A stretch of 64,000 nucleotides of DNA from Mycobacterium mantenii (GCF_010731775.1 NZ_AP022590.1:4030001-4094000); one strand, 5' to 3'. Shown: positions 36,715-46,546, numbered from the stretch's first letter. Program-made: numbers and translations. Notes: a model not told the origin generated them from the sequence alone.

Positions 36715-37440
36715 GTGTCCGCCACCACGGAGATCAGGGATGCGGCGGACCGCGCCGTCACCAGCACCCCCTGGCTGACATCCCGGCACTCTTTCTCCTT
36801 CGGTCACCACTACGACCCGGACAACACCCATTTCGGGCTGCTGCTGGTGAACAACGACGACATCGTGTCGGCGGGAACGGGATTCGACATCCACCCACAC
36901 CGGGACATGGAGATCGTGACCTGGGTGCTGAGCGGCGAACTCGCCCATCGCGACTCCGCCGGCAATCACGGTGTGATCTATCCCGGCCTGGCGCAACGCA
37001 TGTCGGCCGGCAGCGGGATCCTGCACTCCGAGCGAAACGACTCCCCCAGCGACCCGGTTCATTTCGTGCAGATGTGGGTGGTGCCCGACGAGGGCGGTGT
37101 TCCACCGAGCTACCAGCAGCATGAGATCGACGAAAAGCTGTTGGCGGACGGTCTTGTGACGATCGCCTCAGGAATGCCCGCCCACGACGCCGCGATCACC
37201 CTGCACAACCGCAACGCGGCGCTGCACGGCACCCGGCTGTCGGCCGGTGCGGCGGTGAACCTTCCGCGGGCCCCCTACCTGCACCTTTTCGTGGCGCGAG
37301 GCCGGGCCGGCGTGGAAGGAATCGGTGTGGTGAACGAGGGCGATGCGGTGCGCTTCACCGACGCCGACGGCCGGCGCGTGTCGGCGAGCGAGCCCTCGGA
37401 ACTGCTGATCTGGGAGATGCACGCGAAGCTGGGTGACTGA
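36715..37440 (+). CDS. Pirin-family protein (Rv0181c-like)
   Basis: A 241-residue bicupin. The N-terminal metal-site residues are visible in FDIHPHRDMEIVTWVLSGEL and GILHSERN, giving the three His and one Glu of the pirin iron site. Bacterial pirins include quercetinase-like dioxygenases and redox sensors, so the role is open. GTG 36715 follows TACGCT (36703-36708) by 6 bases, which suggests a leaderless transcript. Confidence 0.88.
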   Translation: MSATTEIRDAADRAVTSTPWLTSRHSFSFGHHYDPDNTHFGLLLVNNDDIVSAGTGFDIHPHRDMEIVTWVLSGELAHRDSAGNHGVIYPGLAQRMSAGSGILHSERNDSPSDPVHFVQMWVVPDEGGVPPSYQQHEIDEKLLADGLVTIASGMPAHDAAITLHNRNAALHGTRLSAGAAVNLPRAPYLHLFVARGRAGVEGIGVVNEGDAVRFTDADGRRVSASEPSELLIWEMHAKLGD

Positions 37441-37497
37441 GACCATAGAGGGCCGGCGCCGCAGCCCATAGAGTGGGCACGACAGACAGGAGCCGGC

Positions 37498-38925
37498 ATG
37501 CCTCACTCGCACCCGCAGCACGCGGCGCCCAACCCCAACCGGAGCATCAAGGCGATCCGCACCGTGCGGTTCTGGGCGGCACCCCTGGTCATCACCGTGG
37601 CGTTGATGTCGGCGTTGTGCGCGCTCTATCTCGGCGGCATTTTGAACCCGACGACCAACCTGCACCATTTCCCCATCGCGGTGGTCAACGAGGACGCCGG
37701 TCCCGGGGGCGCGCAGATTGTCGACCGGTTGGTCAACGGGTTGGACAAGAACAAGTTCGACGTCCGCGTGCTCTCCCGCAGCGAGGCCAAGCACCAGATG
37801 GACACCGGTCAGGTGTACGGGCAGGTGCTGATACCGCCGAGCTTCTCGTCGAGGTTGCGGGACTTCGCGACCAGCGCGGTGATGCCCGCCCGCGCGGAGC
37901 GGCCCTCGATCACGGTGTCCACCAATCCGCGGGCCGGCACGCTCGGTGCGAGCATCGCCGGCCAAACCCTCAACACGGCGATGGGGATAGCCAACGGCAT
38001 AGCCGGACAACGGGTTATGGCCGAAGTGGCCGCGCAGACCGGTGGTGCGCCGCTGGCCGGGGCGGCACAGGTGGGCCTGAGCGCCCCGATCGAGATCCAG
38101 TCCAATGTCTACAACCCGCTGCCCAACGGAACCGGCAACGGCCTGTCGGCCTTCTATTACGCGCTCCTGCTGCTGCTCGCGGGATTCACCGGAAGCATCG
38201 TGGTCAGCACGCTGGTGGACGCGTTGCTTGGTTACGTGCCGGCCGAATTCGGCCCGGTGTATCGGTTCGCCGAGCAGGTCAGGATTTCCAGATTCCAGAC
38301 GCTGCTGCTGAAGTGGGCGATGATGGTGCTGCTGGGGCTGCTGACCTCGGCGGTGTACCTGGCGATCGCCGGCGGGCTCGGCATGCCCATCGATCACAGC
38401 TGGCAACTGTGGGCGTTCGGTGTCTTTGCGGTCGCCGCGGTGGGTATCACATCCAGTTCGTTGCTCTCGGTGCTGGGCACCGCGGGATTGCTGGTCAGCA
38501 TGCTCATCTTCGTGATCCTCGGGCTGCCGTCGGCCGGCGCCACGGTGCCGCTGGAGGCGACGCCGTCCTTCTTCCGCTGGCTGGCCGAATTCGAACCGAT
38601 GCACCAGGTCTTCCTCGGGGCCCGGTCGCTGCTGTACTTCGGCGGCCGCGGTGATGCCGGCCTGACGCAGGCGCTGACCATGACGTCGATCGGCCTCGTC
38701 ATCGGTCTGCTGCTCGGCGGCATCGTCACACACCTCTACGACCGCAAGGGCTTTCACCGGATTCAGGGTGCGGTCGAGCTGGCGATCGCCCAGGAACACC
38801 AGGCCCAACACCAGGCCCGCCGCGGCAAGCGCACCGAACCGGCCGCCACCGAGACGGCCACCACCGAAGCCGCCGGAACCGAGACCGCCGCATCGGAGAC
38901 CGAAAGCTCAAGCGAGCGAACGTAA
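37498..38925 (+). CDS. YhgE/Pip-like ABC-2-type membrane protein (Rv0180c-like)
   Basis: 475 residues. One N-terminal helix (about 28-48) precedes an extracytoplasmic domain (about 50-215; PIAVVNEDAGPGGAQIVDRLVNGL) and a C-terminal block of five helices (about 218-405), the layout of DUF3533/ABC-2 permease relatives. The tail (about 430-475) is a Thr/Glu/Ala-rich repeat (TETAT, TEAAGTETA). AGGAG lies 5 bases before ATG 37498. No ATPase gene is adjacent. Role unknown; related proteins act in secretion or envelope assembly. Confidence 0.8.
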   Translation: MPHSHPQHAAPNPNRSIKAIRTVRFWAAPLVITVALMSALCALYLGGILNPTTNLHHFPIAVVNEDAGPGGAQIVDRLVNGLDKNKFDVRVLSRSEAKHQMDTGQVYGQVLIPPSFSSRLRDFATSAVMPARAERPSITVSTNPRAGTLGASIAGQTLNTAMGIANGIAGQRVMAEVAAQTGGAPLAGAAQVGLSAPIEIQSNVYNPLPNGTGNGLSAFYYALLLLLAGFTGSIVVSTLVDALLGYVPAEFGPVYRFAEQVRISRFQTLLLKWAMMVLLGLLTSAVYLAIAGGLGMPIDHSWQLWAFGVFAVAAVGITSSSLLSVLGTAGLLVSMLIFVILGLPSAGATVPLEATPSFFRWLAEFEPMHQVFLGARSLLYFGGRGDAGLTQALTMTSIGLVIGLLLGGIVTHLYDRKGFHRIQGAVELAIAQEHQAQHQARRGKRTEPAATETATTEAAGTETAASETESSSERT

Positions 38926-39031
38926 TTCGAAAGTAGCCCTACCGTCACCGCGCTGTTATCTTTGTTGACAGTGTGACTTCTGAGGCTGATGATGTTTCTG
39001 TTGCATTCAGTTCAGGGCGGAAAGGGCTATC

Positions 39032-40114
39032 GTGCTGACCCGACGCGCCAGCTTCCGCCGCCTGACCGCGTGCTGCGCCGCCCTCGTTGCGTGCTTCACG
39101 CTGGCGATCACGTCGGGACAGCCCCTCGCGCGGGCCGCCGACGGCCGCGACCTGCTGGCCAACGCCATCGGCAGCACCCGCGGCTCCTACCTGGTCTACA
39201 ACTTCGGTCCCGGCCATCCCGCGCCGATGCTCAACGCCGGTGGCAGCTGGTACGAGATGAATAACGGCGGGCACCTGATGATCATCAAGAACGCGGCGGG
39301 ACGCCTGTCACCCCACCTGCTGGTCGACACGCACCGGGGCGATCAGGCCCGTTGCGAGAACAACCCGGGGGCGCGCACCGGCGAGGGGCTCTGGCAGGCC
39401 TCGGAACTCTACGCACCACTGCAGGCGTGGCAGCGCATGGGCCAGCCGACCATCGCGATCAATGCCAACTTCTTTGACGTCCGCGGGCAAAAGGGCGGCT
39501 CGTGGCGGCAGACCGGCTGCAGCTCACCGCTGGGCGCCTTCGTCGACAACACCCAGGGACAGGGCCGCGCCAACCAGGCCGTCACCGGTACCGTCGCCTA
39601 CCCCGGCAAGCAGGGCCTCTCCGGTGGGGGTGAGAGCTGGAGCGCGCTGTCGACCATGGTCCTGCCATCCGGTGGTGCCCCATATGTGGTGTGGCCCAGG
39701 ACAAAGAGCGACTACGACGCCGCCACGCCGGTGGTCGCCGACCTGCTCAACAAGAACGAGAAGTTCGTCGCGGTGTCGGGCATCGGACTGCTGGCGCCGG
39801 GCAACACCGGACAGCTGCACGACGGCGGACCGAGCGCGGCCCGGACGGCTTTGGCCTACGCCAGGCAAAAGGACGAGATGTACATCTTCGAGGGCGGCAA
39901 CTACACCCCGGACAACATGCAGGATCTGTTCCGCGGCCTGGGCAGCGACAACGCCGTGCTGCTCGACGGCGGTGGCTCGTCGGCGATCGTGCTGCGCCGC
40001 GACACCGGGGGCATGTGGGCCGGCGCGGGATCACCGCGGGGATCGTGCGACACCCGACAGGTGCTGTGTGATTCACACGAGCGGGCGCTACCCAGCTGGT
40101 TGGCGTTCAACTAG
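39032..40114 (+). CDS. lprO: Lipoprotein with phosphodiester-glycosidase (NAGPA) domain (LprO-like)
   Basis: 360 residues from GTG 39032. The N-terminal signal has a lipobox at ALVAC (Cys21); an earlier LTAC (Cys14) is also possible. The rest forms an NAGPA-type domain: AINANFFDVRGQ, VSGIGLLAPGNTGQLH and the diagnostic VLLDGGGSSAIVLRRD near the C-terminus. Members of the family cleave phosphodiester-linked sugars. By position it corresponds to Rv0179c (LprO). Its 3' end overlaps the convergent DUF1275 gene by 8 bases. Confidence 0.83.
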   Translation: MLTRRASFRRLTACCAALVACFTLAITSGQPLARAADGRDLLANAIGSTRGSYLVYNFGPGHPAPMLNAGGSWYEMNNGGHLMIIKNAAGRLSPHLLVDTHRGDQARCENNPGARTGEGLWQASELYAPLQAWQRMGQPTIAINANFFDVRGQKGGSWRQTGCSSPLGAFVDNTQGQGRANQAVTGTVAYPGKQGLSGGGESWSALSTMVLPSGGAPYVVWPRTKSDYDAATPVVADLLNKNEKFVAVSGIGLLAPGNTGQLHDGGPSAARTALAYARQKDEMYIFEGGNYTPDNMQDLFRGLGSDNAVLLDGGGSSAIVLRRDTGGMWAGAGSPRGSCDTRQVLCDSHERALPSWLAFN

Positions 40115-40808
40115 CCACGGCCGCAGCGGGTTTCGTCGCCGGGGGGCCGAACCAGAAGATCAGCAGGCTCGTCGCGATCACCGCCGCGGTGACCACGAAC
40201 ACCGGGGCGATCACGTATCTCGACATCGTCGCGCCGAAGAAGGCCCCGGCGCACATCGTGGCGACCACGCCGGCGCGCAGCCTTTCGCGTTCGCCCGTGC
40301 CGCCGGCCAGGCGGCTGTCCAGTCCGAGGCTGACGATCGTCGACGTCAGCACCGTGGTGGAGAGCTCCCGAATGCCGAACTGGCGTGCACTCGAGTGCTG
40401 CAAGCCGAAGGTCACCGCGAGCATACCGATCAGGACCAGCTTCGAAGTCCCTTGATAGCGCAGCACTCCCGTGCCCGCCAGGATCGACAGCGCTATCAGC
40501 AGCACGATTTCGGTCGACAGCACCGTGGTGATCCACGCTCGCGTGCGGTCCCCGAGATGCCGTGATAACCGGCCGCTGACGATCGTGGTGCAGACGAAGG
40601 TCGGCAGTGCCACCGCGACTGCGTTGAGGTCGACCGTGGTGCTCGGAGCCAGCCAGAATCCGAGGAAGATGACGTTTCCGGTCATATTGGCTACGAACAC
40701 GTGGCCGAGCGCCAAGATGCTGATCGAGTCGGCCAATCCTGTGGCGAAGGTCAACAGCAGCAGCGCTGCAACGGTCCATCGTTGCGATACCGGTGACGTG
40801 ACGGCCAT
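40107..40808 (-). CDS. DUF1275 (YoaK-type) membrane protein
   Basis: 233 residues with about six hydrophobic helices. The signature HVFVANMTGNVIFLGF and FGLQHSSARQFGIRELSTTVLTST segments mark the DUF1275 family, whose function is unknown. It lies downstream of the mce1-associated genes on the same strand, 37 bases after the last. It is not in the M. tuberculosis order between Rv0178 and Rv0179c as I recall it, so it is probably an insertion at the end of the operon. Confidence 0.85.
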   Translation of the reverse strand: MAVTSPVSQRWTVAALLLLTFATGLADSISILALGHVFVANMTGNVIFLGFWLAPSTTVDLNAVAVALPTFVCTTIVSGRLSRHLGDRTRAWITTVLSTEIVLLIALSILAGTGVLRYQGTSKLVLIGMLAVTFGLQHSSARQFGIRELSTTVLTSTIVSLGLDSRLAGGTGERERLRAGVVATMCAGAFFGATMSRYVIAPVFVVTAAVIATSLLIFWFGPPATKPAAAVAS

Positions 40809-40845
40809 GCGGTGCAGTATATTTCGACGCCGCCCGCTGCCGTCG

Positions 40846-41562
40846 CTAAACTTTTGGCGTCAAATCCAGCGAGGTGATCGTCGTCATCCTGGTCACCAAC
40901 CAACGGCTGTTGGAACGTTTCAGGAACAGCCGGTAGGACAGGTACTTCAGTGACGGCACGTTCTTGGTCAGCGGGCTGGTGGACGTCGTGTTGGTGTAGA
41001 CGATGACCACGGCGTTCTGGTCGTCGAGCGTTTCGACCGCCGCACCGGTGACCTCGGTCCTGTTGGTGACCTTGGCCTGCTTGTTGGGGGCTACGATCGC
41101 GTCGACGAACTTACGGTACTGCGCTTCGAAATCGCCGCTGAGATAGTGCGATGCCCGATCGGCGAGCGTGTCCATGTTCTCCGGCGTGTACGTCCACAGC
41201 GTGGTGATCGCATTGGCGGCGGTCCGCGCGACGTTGAGTTTCGTTGCGGCGTTGGCCCGGTCGGCCAGGTACGGCTGCACCATCGCGCCGGCGAACGCCG
41301 CGGACCCGACGAACAGCAGGGCGGCAATCATGGCGACGACGGCCCAGGCCTTGCCGGCGCGCCGCTTCTTGCGTGCACCGTCGGCCGGCGGCGTATCCGT
41401 GGCCTGCTCCGTGCCCTCGTCCGTGCCCTCGGCATCAGCGCCGGCCGCGCCCTCGAATTCGGTTGTCGCTTCGGCTTTTTCGGCGCCGGGATCCGTGCCG
41501 TCGCCCTTTGCCGCACCAGTCGCCTCGTCGTCGGGGGCGGCTGGGTTCTCCTCGGCGGTCAC
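40846..41562 (-). CDS. Mce-associated membrane protein (Rv0178-like)
   Basis: 238 residues from GTG 41562, which overlaps the upstream stop as GTGA. A long acidic Glu/Ala/Asp region (about 1-65) precedes one membrane helix (about 75-97) and a periplasmic Mce-associated domain (LNVARTAANAITTLWTYTPENMDT ... NSRWLVTRMTTITSLDL). Such proteins stabilise or assist Mce lipid importers. It is the last gene of the mce1 locus here; a short GC-rich gap separates it from DUF1275. Confidence 0.83.
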   Translation of the reverse strand: MTAEENPAAPDDEATGAAKGDGTDPGAEKAEATTEFEGAAGADAEGTDEGTEQATDTPPADGARKKRRAGKAWAVVAMIAALLFVGSAAFAGAMVQPYLADRANAATKLNVARTAANAITTLWTYTPENMDTLADRASHYLSGDFEAQYRKFVDAIVAPNKQAKVTNRTEVTGAAVETLDDQNAVVIVYTNTTSTSPLTKNVPSLKYLSYRLFLKRSNSRWLVTRMTTITSLDLTPKV

Positions 41563-42113
41563 ATCACCTGCTGCAGGTTGCTGATCTTCCACTGGTTCCC
41601 TTCCCGCGTCGCGGTCGCCGCCCAACGATTGGCGTTCTCCAACACCTGCTTTTCATCCGGCGACTTGGTGGTGATTGCCGTGGCCACCATGACGTTTGCG
41701 CTGCCATCGTCATTCCATCGCTCCAGGCCGGCGTCCAGGACGCTGCCGGTGGCCGGTTCGGCGCGGGCGACCTGGAGCAGGATCTCGTTGGCGTTCTTCT
41801 GGTACTGCTTGGCGAAGTCACCGGTCGCCTGGGCCAATATCCGGTTCACGTAGTCGTTGGCGTGAAAGGGGTCGATGGATATGAACTGCGTCATGAACCC
41901 GCTCACGTAACTGACCACCTCGCGGTCCCTCGCCGTGGTCCGGGCCCGGGTTTCATGCGAGACGAGCATCAGCGCGCAGGCCGTGATCGCCGCCACCATG
42001 AGCACCGCGGCCACCGTGCCGCCGAGCGGCACCAGCCATGGCCGGCGCGCTTCGACCGGGCGCGTGATGAGCAGGGACCGCTCGCCGGGCACGAACCTGC
42101 GCCGCGGGCTCAT
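41559..42113 (-). CDS. Mce-associated membrane protein (Rv0177-like)
   Basis: 184 residues from ATG 42113, overlapping the upstream stop as ATGA. A basic N-terminus (MSPRRRFVPGER) leads to one helix (about 28-50) and an Mce-associated domain (SYVSGFMTQFISIDPFHANDYVNRILAQATGDF). Length equals that of Rv0177. Part of the mce1 operon. Confidence 0.85.
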   Translation of the reverse strand: MSPRRRFVPGERSLLITRPVEARRPWLVPLGGTVAAVLMVAAITACALMLVSHETRARTTARDREVVSYVSGFMTQFISIDPFHANDYVNRILAQATGDFAKQYQKNANEILLQVARAEPATGSVLDAGLERWNDDGSANVMVATAITTKSPDEKQVLENANRWAATATREGNQWKISNLQQVM

Positions 42114-43081
42114 TTGCCGCCCCCGGGCTGCTTCGGCTTGGTCAGCACGTTGAGATCGTCGACGCGCCAAGCGTTTCCGCTGCCCTTAACGAAGTTCACC
42201 CGCACCGTGGCGCTGATGTAGCGCTGCTCGGGACCGGTGCCGCGACGGCCCTGCATGAACAGCAACATCGTCGCCCGATCCGGGCCCGCCGATTCGATCG
42301 AGCTGTTGGTGACCCAGTACTCGTTGATGACCGGGTGCCCCTTCTGCACCAAGTCCTGCTGGGCCGCCAGCTGGGATCGGTATTTGTCGGTCGCCAGCGA
42401 CAGCGCCCGCGTGAAATCGTCGTGCAGCGACTTGGGGTCATACGTCAGCATCTGGGCAACGATCTTCGGCCCCTGCGTGGCGATCTGGGCGCGGGTCTGA
42501 TCGGTCGCCCGGTCCGTGGAGTACACCACGAAGAAGCTCATCGCGACCCCGGCCAGGCAGAGCACCACCGCGCTGGACACCGCGATCGCGCTCCAGCGCC
42601 GGATGTGGGCCGGCGCCGTGTTTGGTTCGACGCGGCGCACTTCGGTGCGCGCCAGCATGTCGGCGAAGGTACGGCGGCGTGAATCCCACAGGGGCCAAAG
42701 CCATCCCACAATCGACGCTATATCGAGCACGTGCAATAAGTCCCGCAGCAGCAGGGTCCACGGTCCCGGCGCGTCACCGGTGCGCCGCGTCACCGCGACA
42801 CCCACCAGCGCGCGCCCCAGGCTCCAGCCGGCGATCACCGGGAGCAGTAACCGGTTGACCAGCACCAGCAGCGTGACCATGCCGAGGACGGAAATCGCAA
42901 GCCACCACCACACGCCGTGGGCCGGCACCGTCCGCAATACCAACGCCATCGTGGTGATGACGGCGATGCCCGGCAGCGCGTCGACGGCGAACGCGCTGAC
43001 ACGAGAAGGCCAGGGCGCCAAGGCTTCCCGCGGTGACTCCTGGATTGCTGTGGGCGCAGTCTGTTCGACCACCACCGTCAC
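42110..43081 (-). CDS. Mce-associated RDD-domain membrane protein (Rv0176-like)
   Basis: 323 residues from GTG 43081, overlapping the upstream stop as GTGA; larger frames upstream are spurious. The N-terminal RDD domain (about 22-150; SRVSAFAVDALPGI, SLGRALVGVAVTRR, RRRTFADMLARTEVRRV) has three helices. A further helix at about 165-185 and a C-terminal Mce-associated domain (about 190-320) follow. A fusion of RDD and Mce-associated domains is normal for this gene. Confidence 0.86.
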   Translation of the reverse strand: MTVVVEQTAPTAIQESPREALAPWPSRVSAFAVDALPGIAVITTMALVLRTVPAHGVWWWLAISVLGMVTLLVLVNRLLLPVIAGWSLGRALVGVAVTRRTGDAPGPWTLLLRDLLHVLDIASIVGWLWPLWDSRRRTFADMLARTEVRRVEPNTAPAHIRRWSAIAVSSAVVLCLAGVAMSFFVVYSTDRATDQTRAQIATQGPKIVAQMLTYDPKSLHDDFTRALSLATDKYRSQLAAQQDLVQKGHPVINEYWVTNSSIESAGPDRATMLLFMQGRRGTGPEQRYISATVRVNFVKGSGNAWRVDDLNVLTKPKQPGGGK

Positions 43082-43827
43082 TTCGTCACCTGGTCGAGCT
43101 TCGAAATCTTGTACTGGCCCTCGGCGAACGCCATTTTCACGCGCAGCCGGTACCCGGCTTCGCTCTGATTCTGGTCGCTGGCCACCTTGACGCGCATCGC
43201 GACAAGGATGTCGATCGAGGCGTCGGGGTTGTTGCGCTCCACCGCCGCCCGCATATCCGACACCTGAACGTGGACGTTCGCGGCCTGATATGCCTGCACG
43301 AGCATGCTGGTGTACAGCAGCGCCTGCGAGCGGAACGCGTCCGTGCCACACTCGACGATCTTCTGCTCGCTCGCGGTCATCGCGTTGGTGTCCGGCGCCT
43401 GGGTCGCCGCGACGCACTCCATCGCCGCCTTCAGCGCCGCGGCGTCGTTGCGGGTGATCCGTTGGCTTTCGTGGTGGTAGTGCAACGCGAGGTAGCCGCC
43501 GACTCCGATGCCGCCGGCGCACAGCACCAGCACCGCGGCGATGCCGACCAGCCAGCCGCGGCCCACCCGGGACGGGCCGCGCGGTACGGCCACCGCGGGC
43601 GGGCCGGATTCCGCGTCATCCTCGGCATCGCCGTCGGACTCGGACCGGTCGGGGTCGACGTCGGCAGCACCGTCGGTGGATTCCACCGGGTCCTCGGAGG
43701 CATCCTGCGGACCGGTTTGCTCGGCTCCGTTCTCGGGTGCCGTCGAATCCTCGTTCTTGTCCTGGGTGGTCAACGAATCATCCGTGTCGATGGGGTTCAG
43801 CCGGCTGGTGCCAGCATCTCCTTCCAT
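43078..43827 (-). CDS. Mce-associated membrane protein (Rv0175-like)
   Basis: 249 residues. The N-terminal 75 residues are strongly acidic (ESTDGAADVDPDRSESDGDAEDD). One helix (about 92-113) precedes the Mce-associated domain with two cysteines (AMECVAAT, VECGTDAF), which could form a disulfide. ATG 43827 has AGGAG 7 bases upstream and overlaps the end of mce1F by 31 bases. Confidence 0.86.
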   Translation of the reverse strand: MEGDAGTSRLNPIDTDDSLTTQDKNEDSTAPENGAEQTGPQDASEDPVESTDGAADVDPDRSESDGDAEDDAESGPPAVAVPRGPSRVGRGWLVGIAAVLVLCAGGIGVGGYLALHYHHESQRITRNDAAALKAAMECVAATQAPDTNAMTASEQKIVECGTDAFRSQALLYTSMLVQAYQAANVHVQVSDMRAAVERNNPDASIDILVAMRVKVASDQNQSEAGYRLRVKMAFAEGQYKISKLDQVTK

Positions 43828-45347
43828 CCATCGTCTCCTGTTCTGGTCGAGTTCTCGACGGAGTATTTAACCCCGTCTGGCCCTACCAGTTCACCGCTTT
43901 GGGGACTGTAGATCGCCGAGGGAGGCCCGCTGGGTTTGTATGCACACGGGTTGGGCTGCTGGCCATTGCACTGCACGGTACCCGACCCCGGCCGGGACAA
44001 CGGATCGCTGGTGGGCGGGGGTGTGCCCGCAACCCGGTCCGAGGGTGCCGGGTTCAGCCCGTTGTCCACCGACGGCGCGGGGATCACCATGCCCGGCTTC
44101 ACCGGCTGGTCACAGCGCGCCGACGGCGCGGGGCAGGTCAGGATCTGGTTGGGGTCGCCATACCAGGGGTTGGTACCCGCCGGCACATACGGCTTGGGGT
44201 CACGGCATTCCCGCGGAGTCGCGGCCCGTTTGCCCGGAATGTCCGTACACGGGATGTTGCGCGATCCGCGCACGCTGTTCGCCGGGGTGTCCATCGGGAT
44301 CTTGCAGTACGTCCCCGTCGGCAGCGGCTGGATGCTGGTGTCGGCCGGGGACCGCCATTCCGACGCCGGAATGAAGCCGGTCAGGCAGGGCGGCGGCTGG
44401 TTGATCGACAGCGCCAGGTCCAGAGCGGCCATGTTGGGGAACGGCGCGGCCACCGTCTGGGCGATCGACGCACCCTGCGGGAGGAACACCAGGACCTGCT
44501 CGACGCCGGTGTGGTACCGCTTGAGCAAGTCGAAGACGACCTCGAGGTTGGCCAGCGTCTGCGGCAGCGAATCCCGCACGTCGTTGAAGACTGAGTTCAC
44601 CTGGTCGGCCGTCGGCGCCGCCTGGCGCAGGATGCTTTTCAGGTGTGGATCTTCCCGCGCGGACTGCGCGCCCAGCCTGTTCAGGTTGCGCGCCCACCGC
44701 TCGATGTTGTCACCCGATTTGACCTGGCTGTCCAGCACCGGACCGGAGTTCTGGATGATGTCGTTGACGTCGGTCATCTGGTTCTTGAAATCACCGACGA
44801 TGGCCTGCGTGGCGTCGACCAACCGCTGCAGGTTGGGGCCCAATCCGCCGACGGATTGCGCCGTCTCGTCGAGCAGCTGGCCGATCTTGTCCTTGGGCAG
44901 CACGGACAGGCCGCGGTTCGCGGTGTCCAGGGCCGGCCCGATCTCGGCGGGCACGGTGCCCTTGGTGATGGTCTGTCCGTCCGCCAGGTACTTGCCGGGG
45001 TTTCCGCTCGAGGTCAGATCCAGATACTGCTCACCGACCGCCGACACCGAGTGCACGTTGGCCGTCGCATCGATCGGGATCTTGTAGCGGCTGTCGATGC
45101 TCATCGTCGCCTGGGCGCCGCGCTCGGTCGGCTCGACGTCGGTGACCTTGCCGATGGTGATACCGCGATAGGTCACGTTGGCCGTGGGATACAGCCCGCC
45201 CGAGGCGGGCAGGTCCGCCTTCAGCGTGTAACGGCCGATGCCCGCCAGGCTCGGGATCTGCAGGTAGTACACCCCGAGCACGAGCAGCGAGATCACGGTC
45301 AGGATCCCGAAGGCGATCAGCTGGCGCCGGATGAAGGGAGTCAGCAA
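43797..45347 (-). CDS. mce1F: MCE-family protein Mce1F
   Basis: 516 residues from TTG 45347, which shares bases with the lprK stop. An N-terminal helix (about 10-30) anchors an MlaD/MCE domain (about 38-118; YTLKADLPASGGLYPTANVTYRGITIGKV) and a long helical MCE-C region (to about 320). The tail is Pro/Cys-rich. Subunit of the Mce1 conduit that carries fatty acids across the periplasm. A KYSVENSTRTGDDGWKEML end is typical of Mce1F. Confidence 0.93.
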   Translation of the reverse strand: MLTPFIRRQLIAFGILTVISLLVLGVYYLQIPSLAGIGRYTLKADLPASGGLYPTANVTYRGITIGKVTDVEPTERGAQATMSIDSRYKIPIDATANVHSVSAVGEQYLDLTSSGNPGKYLADGQTITKGTVPAEIGPALDTANRGLSVLPKDKIGQLLDETAQSVGGLGPNLQRLVDATQAIVGDFKNQMTDVNDIIQNSGPVLDSQVKSGDNIERWARNLNRLGAQSAREDPHLKSILRQAAPTADQVNSVFNDVRDSLPQTLANLEVVFDLLKRYHTGVEQVLVFLPQGASIAQTVAAPFPNMAALDLALSINQPPPCLTGFIPASEWRSPADTSIQPLPTGTYCKIPMDTPANSVRGSRNIPCTDIPGKRAATPRECRDPKPYVPAGTNPWYGDPNQILTCPAPSARCDQPVKPGMVIPAPSVDNGLNPAPSDRVAGTPPPTSDPLSRPGSGTVQCNGQQPNPCAYKPSGPPSAIYSPQSGELVGPDGVKYSVENSTRTGDDGWKEMLAPAG

Positions 45348-46546
45348 TTCCTGTCCCCCCTTTCCACAAGCGGTCCGCCCGGCGCGTCATTCGGGTTCGG
45401 CGTGTAGCGCACGTCCGGGATCATCGTTTCCGGATCGCGCCCGAACGACTGCTCGAGCGCCCGCAGAGCTCCCGACAGTCCGGTTCCGGTCAGGAACGCG
45501 TTGTCGACTGCGCTGTAGGTCAGGTCGAGCGTCAGCGAGATGTTGATGTAATCGCCGCGGAAGATCTTCGGGACCGTGTCGATGTCGAACGGCTGCGTAA
45601 GGATCAACTTCAGCGCGCCGATCAGGTACGGCGAGGCCCGGCCGAGTTCCTTGAGCGGGCACTGCAGCGCCTGCAAATCGGTGTGCAGCGGCCCGCGCGC
45701 CTCCGACAGGTACTGGTCGGCGGCCTGGCTGAGGCGTCCCACCGAGTCGACGGCGTTGATCAAATGCTGTTGATAGTCCTTGTCCGCGAAGTATTTGACC
45801 AGCGGCGGGATCTCGGTGAGCACCCGGTCCAGGACGTCTGCCCGGGTGCCCACGTAGGTCAGCAGCCGGTTGGTGGAGTCGATGGCGTGGGTGATGTCGT
45901 CGCGCTGCTGGTTGAGCTGGCTGGTGAAGGTGTCCAGCTTGCCCAGCAGGGCCCGGATCTGGTCGGCGCGCCCATTGAAGATGTTGTAGACCTCGTTCTG
46001 CAGCACCTCGAGGTTCGGGATGCCGCCCCCACGCAGGATCAGCGACAGGCTGGCCAGCGTCTGCTCGGTCGTGGGATACGACGACGAGTTCTTCAGCGGG
46101 ATGGTGTCGCCGTTGCGCAGCAGCACGGGCGACGGGTTCGGTGGCGCGGCGAGCTCGACGTGCTGAGAGCCCAGCAGCGAGGTCTGGCCGATCTTGGCGA
46201 TGGCGTTCTTCGGCAACTTGACGTTCTTGTCCACGCCGAGCGTCAGGGTGGCGATCCAGTTCTTCAACTGGATGGCCTTGATCGAGCCGACGAACACGTC
46301 GGCGACCATCACCTTGCTGTTGCCGTTGATCGCCAGGGTGTCGGGCACCTGCACGTAGATGGTCATGGCCCCCGAGCCGCTGCCCGGCCCACCCGGGATC
46401 GACACGTTGGAGATGCCCTTCCAGCCACACGAGCTCAGCACGGCCGCGGCGATCAGCAACGTCAGCCCTTGCCAGGACCGGCGGCGGATCACCCGCAGCG
46501 CGCCCCGTGCGGTCCGACGGTTCGGCTTGCTCGTCGCGCCCCTCAC
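45341..46546 (-). CDS. lprK: Mce1E lipoprotein LprK
   Basis: 401 residues from GTG 46546, overlapping the mce1D stop as GTGA. A signal peptide ends in a lipobox, AVLSSCGWKG, so the protein is lipid-anchored. The MCE domain follows (about 62-140; MTIYVQVPDTLAINGNSKVMVADVFVG), then a helical region (about 160-320). Mce1E is the one lipoprotein of the six MCE subunits. Confidence 0.94.
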   Translation of the reverse strand: MRGATSKPNRRTARGALRVIRRRSWQGLTLLIAAAVLSSCGWKGISNVSIPGGPGSGSGAMTIYVQVPDTLAINGNSKVMVADVFVGSIKAIQLKNWIATLTLGVDKNVKLPKNAIAKIGQTSLLGSQHVELAAPPNPSPVLLRNGDTIPLKNSSSYPTTEQTLASLSLILRGGGIPNLEVLQNEVYNIFNGRADQIRALLGKLDTFTSQLNQQRDDITHAIDSTNRLLTYVGTRADVLDRVLTEIPPLVKYFADKDYQQHLINAVDSVGRLSQAADQYLSEARGPLHTDLQALQCPLKELGRASPYLIGALKLILTQPFDIDTVPKIFRGDYINISLTLDLTYSAVDNAFLTGTGLSGALRALEQSFGRDPETMIPDVRYTPNPNDAPGGPLVERGDRNC

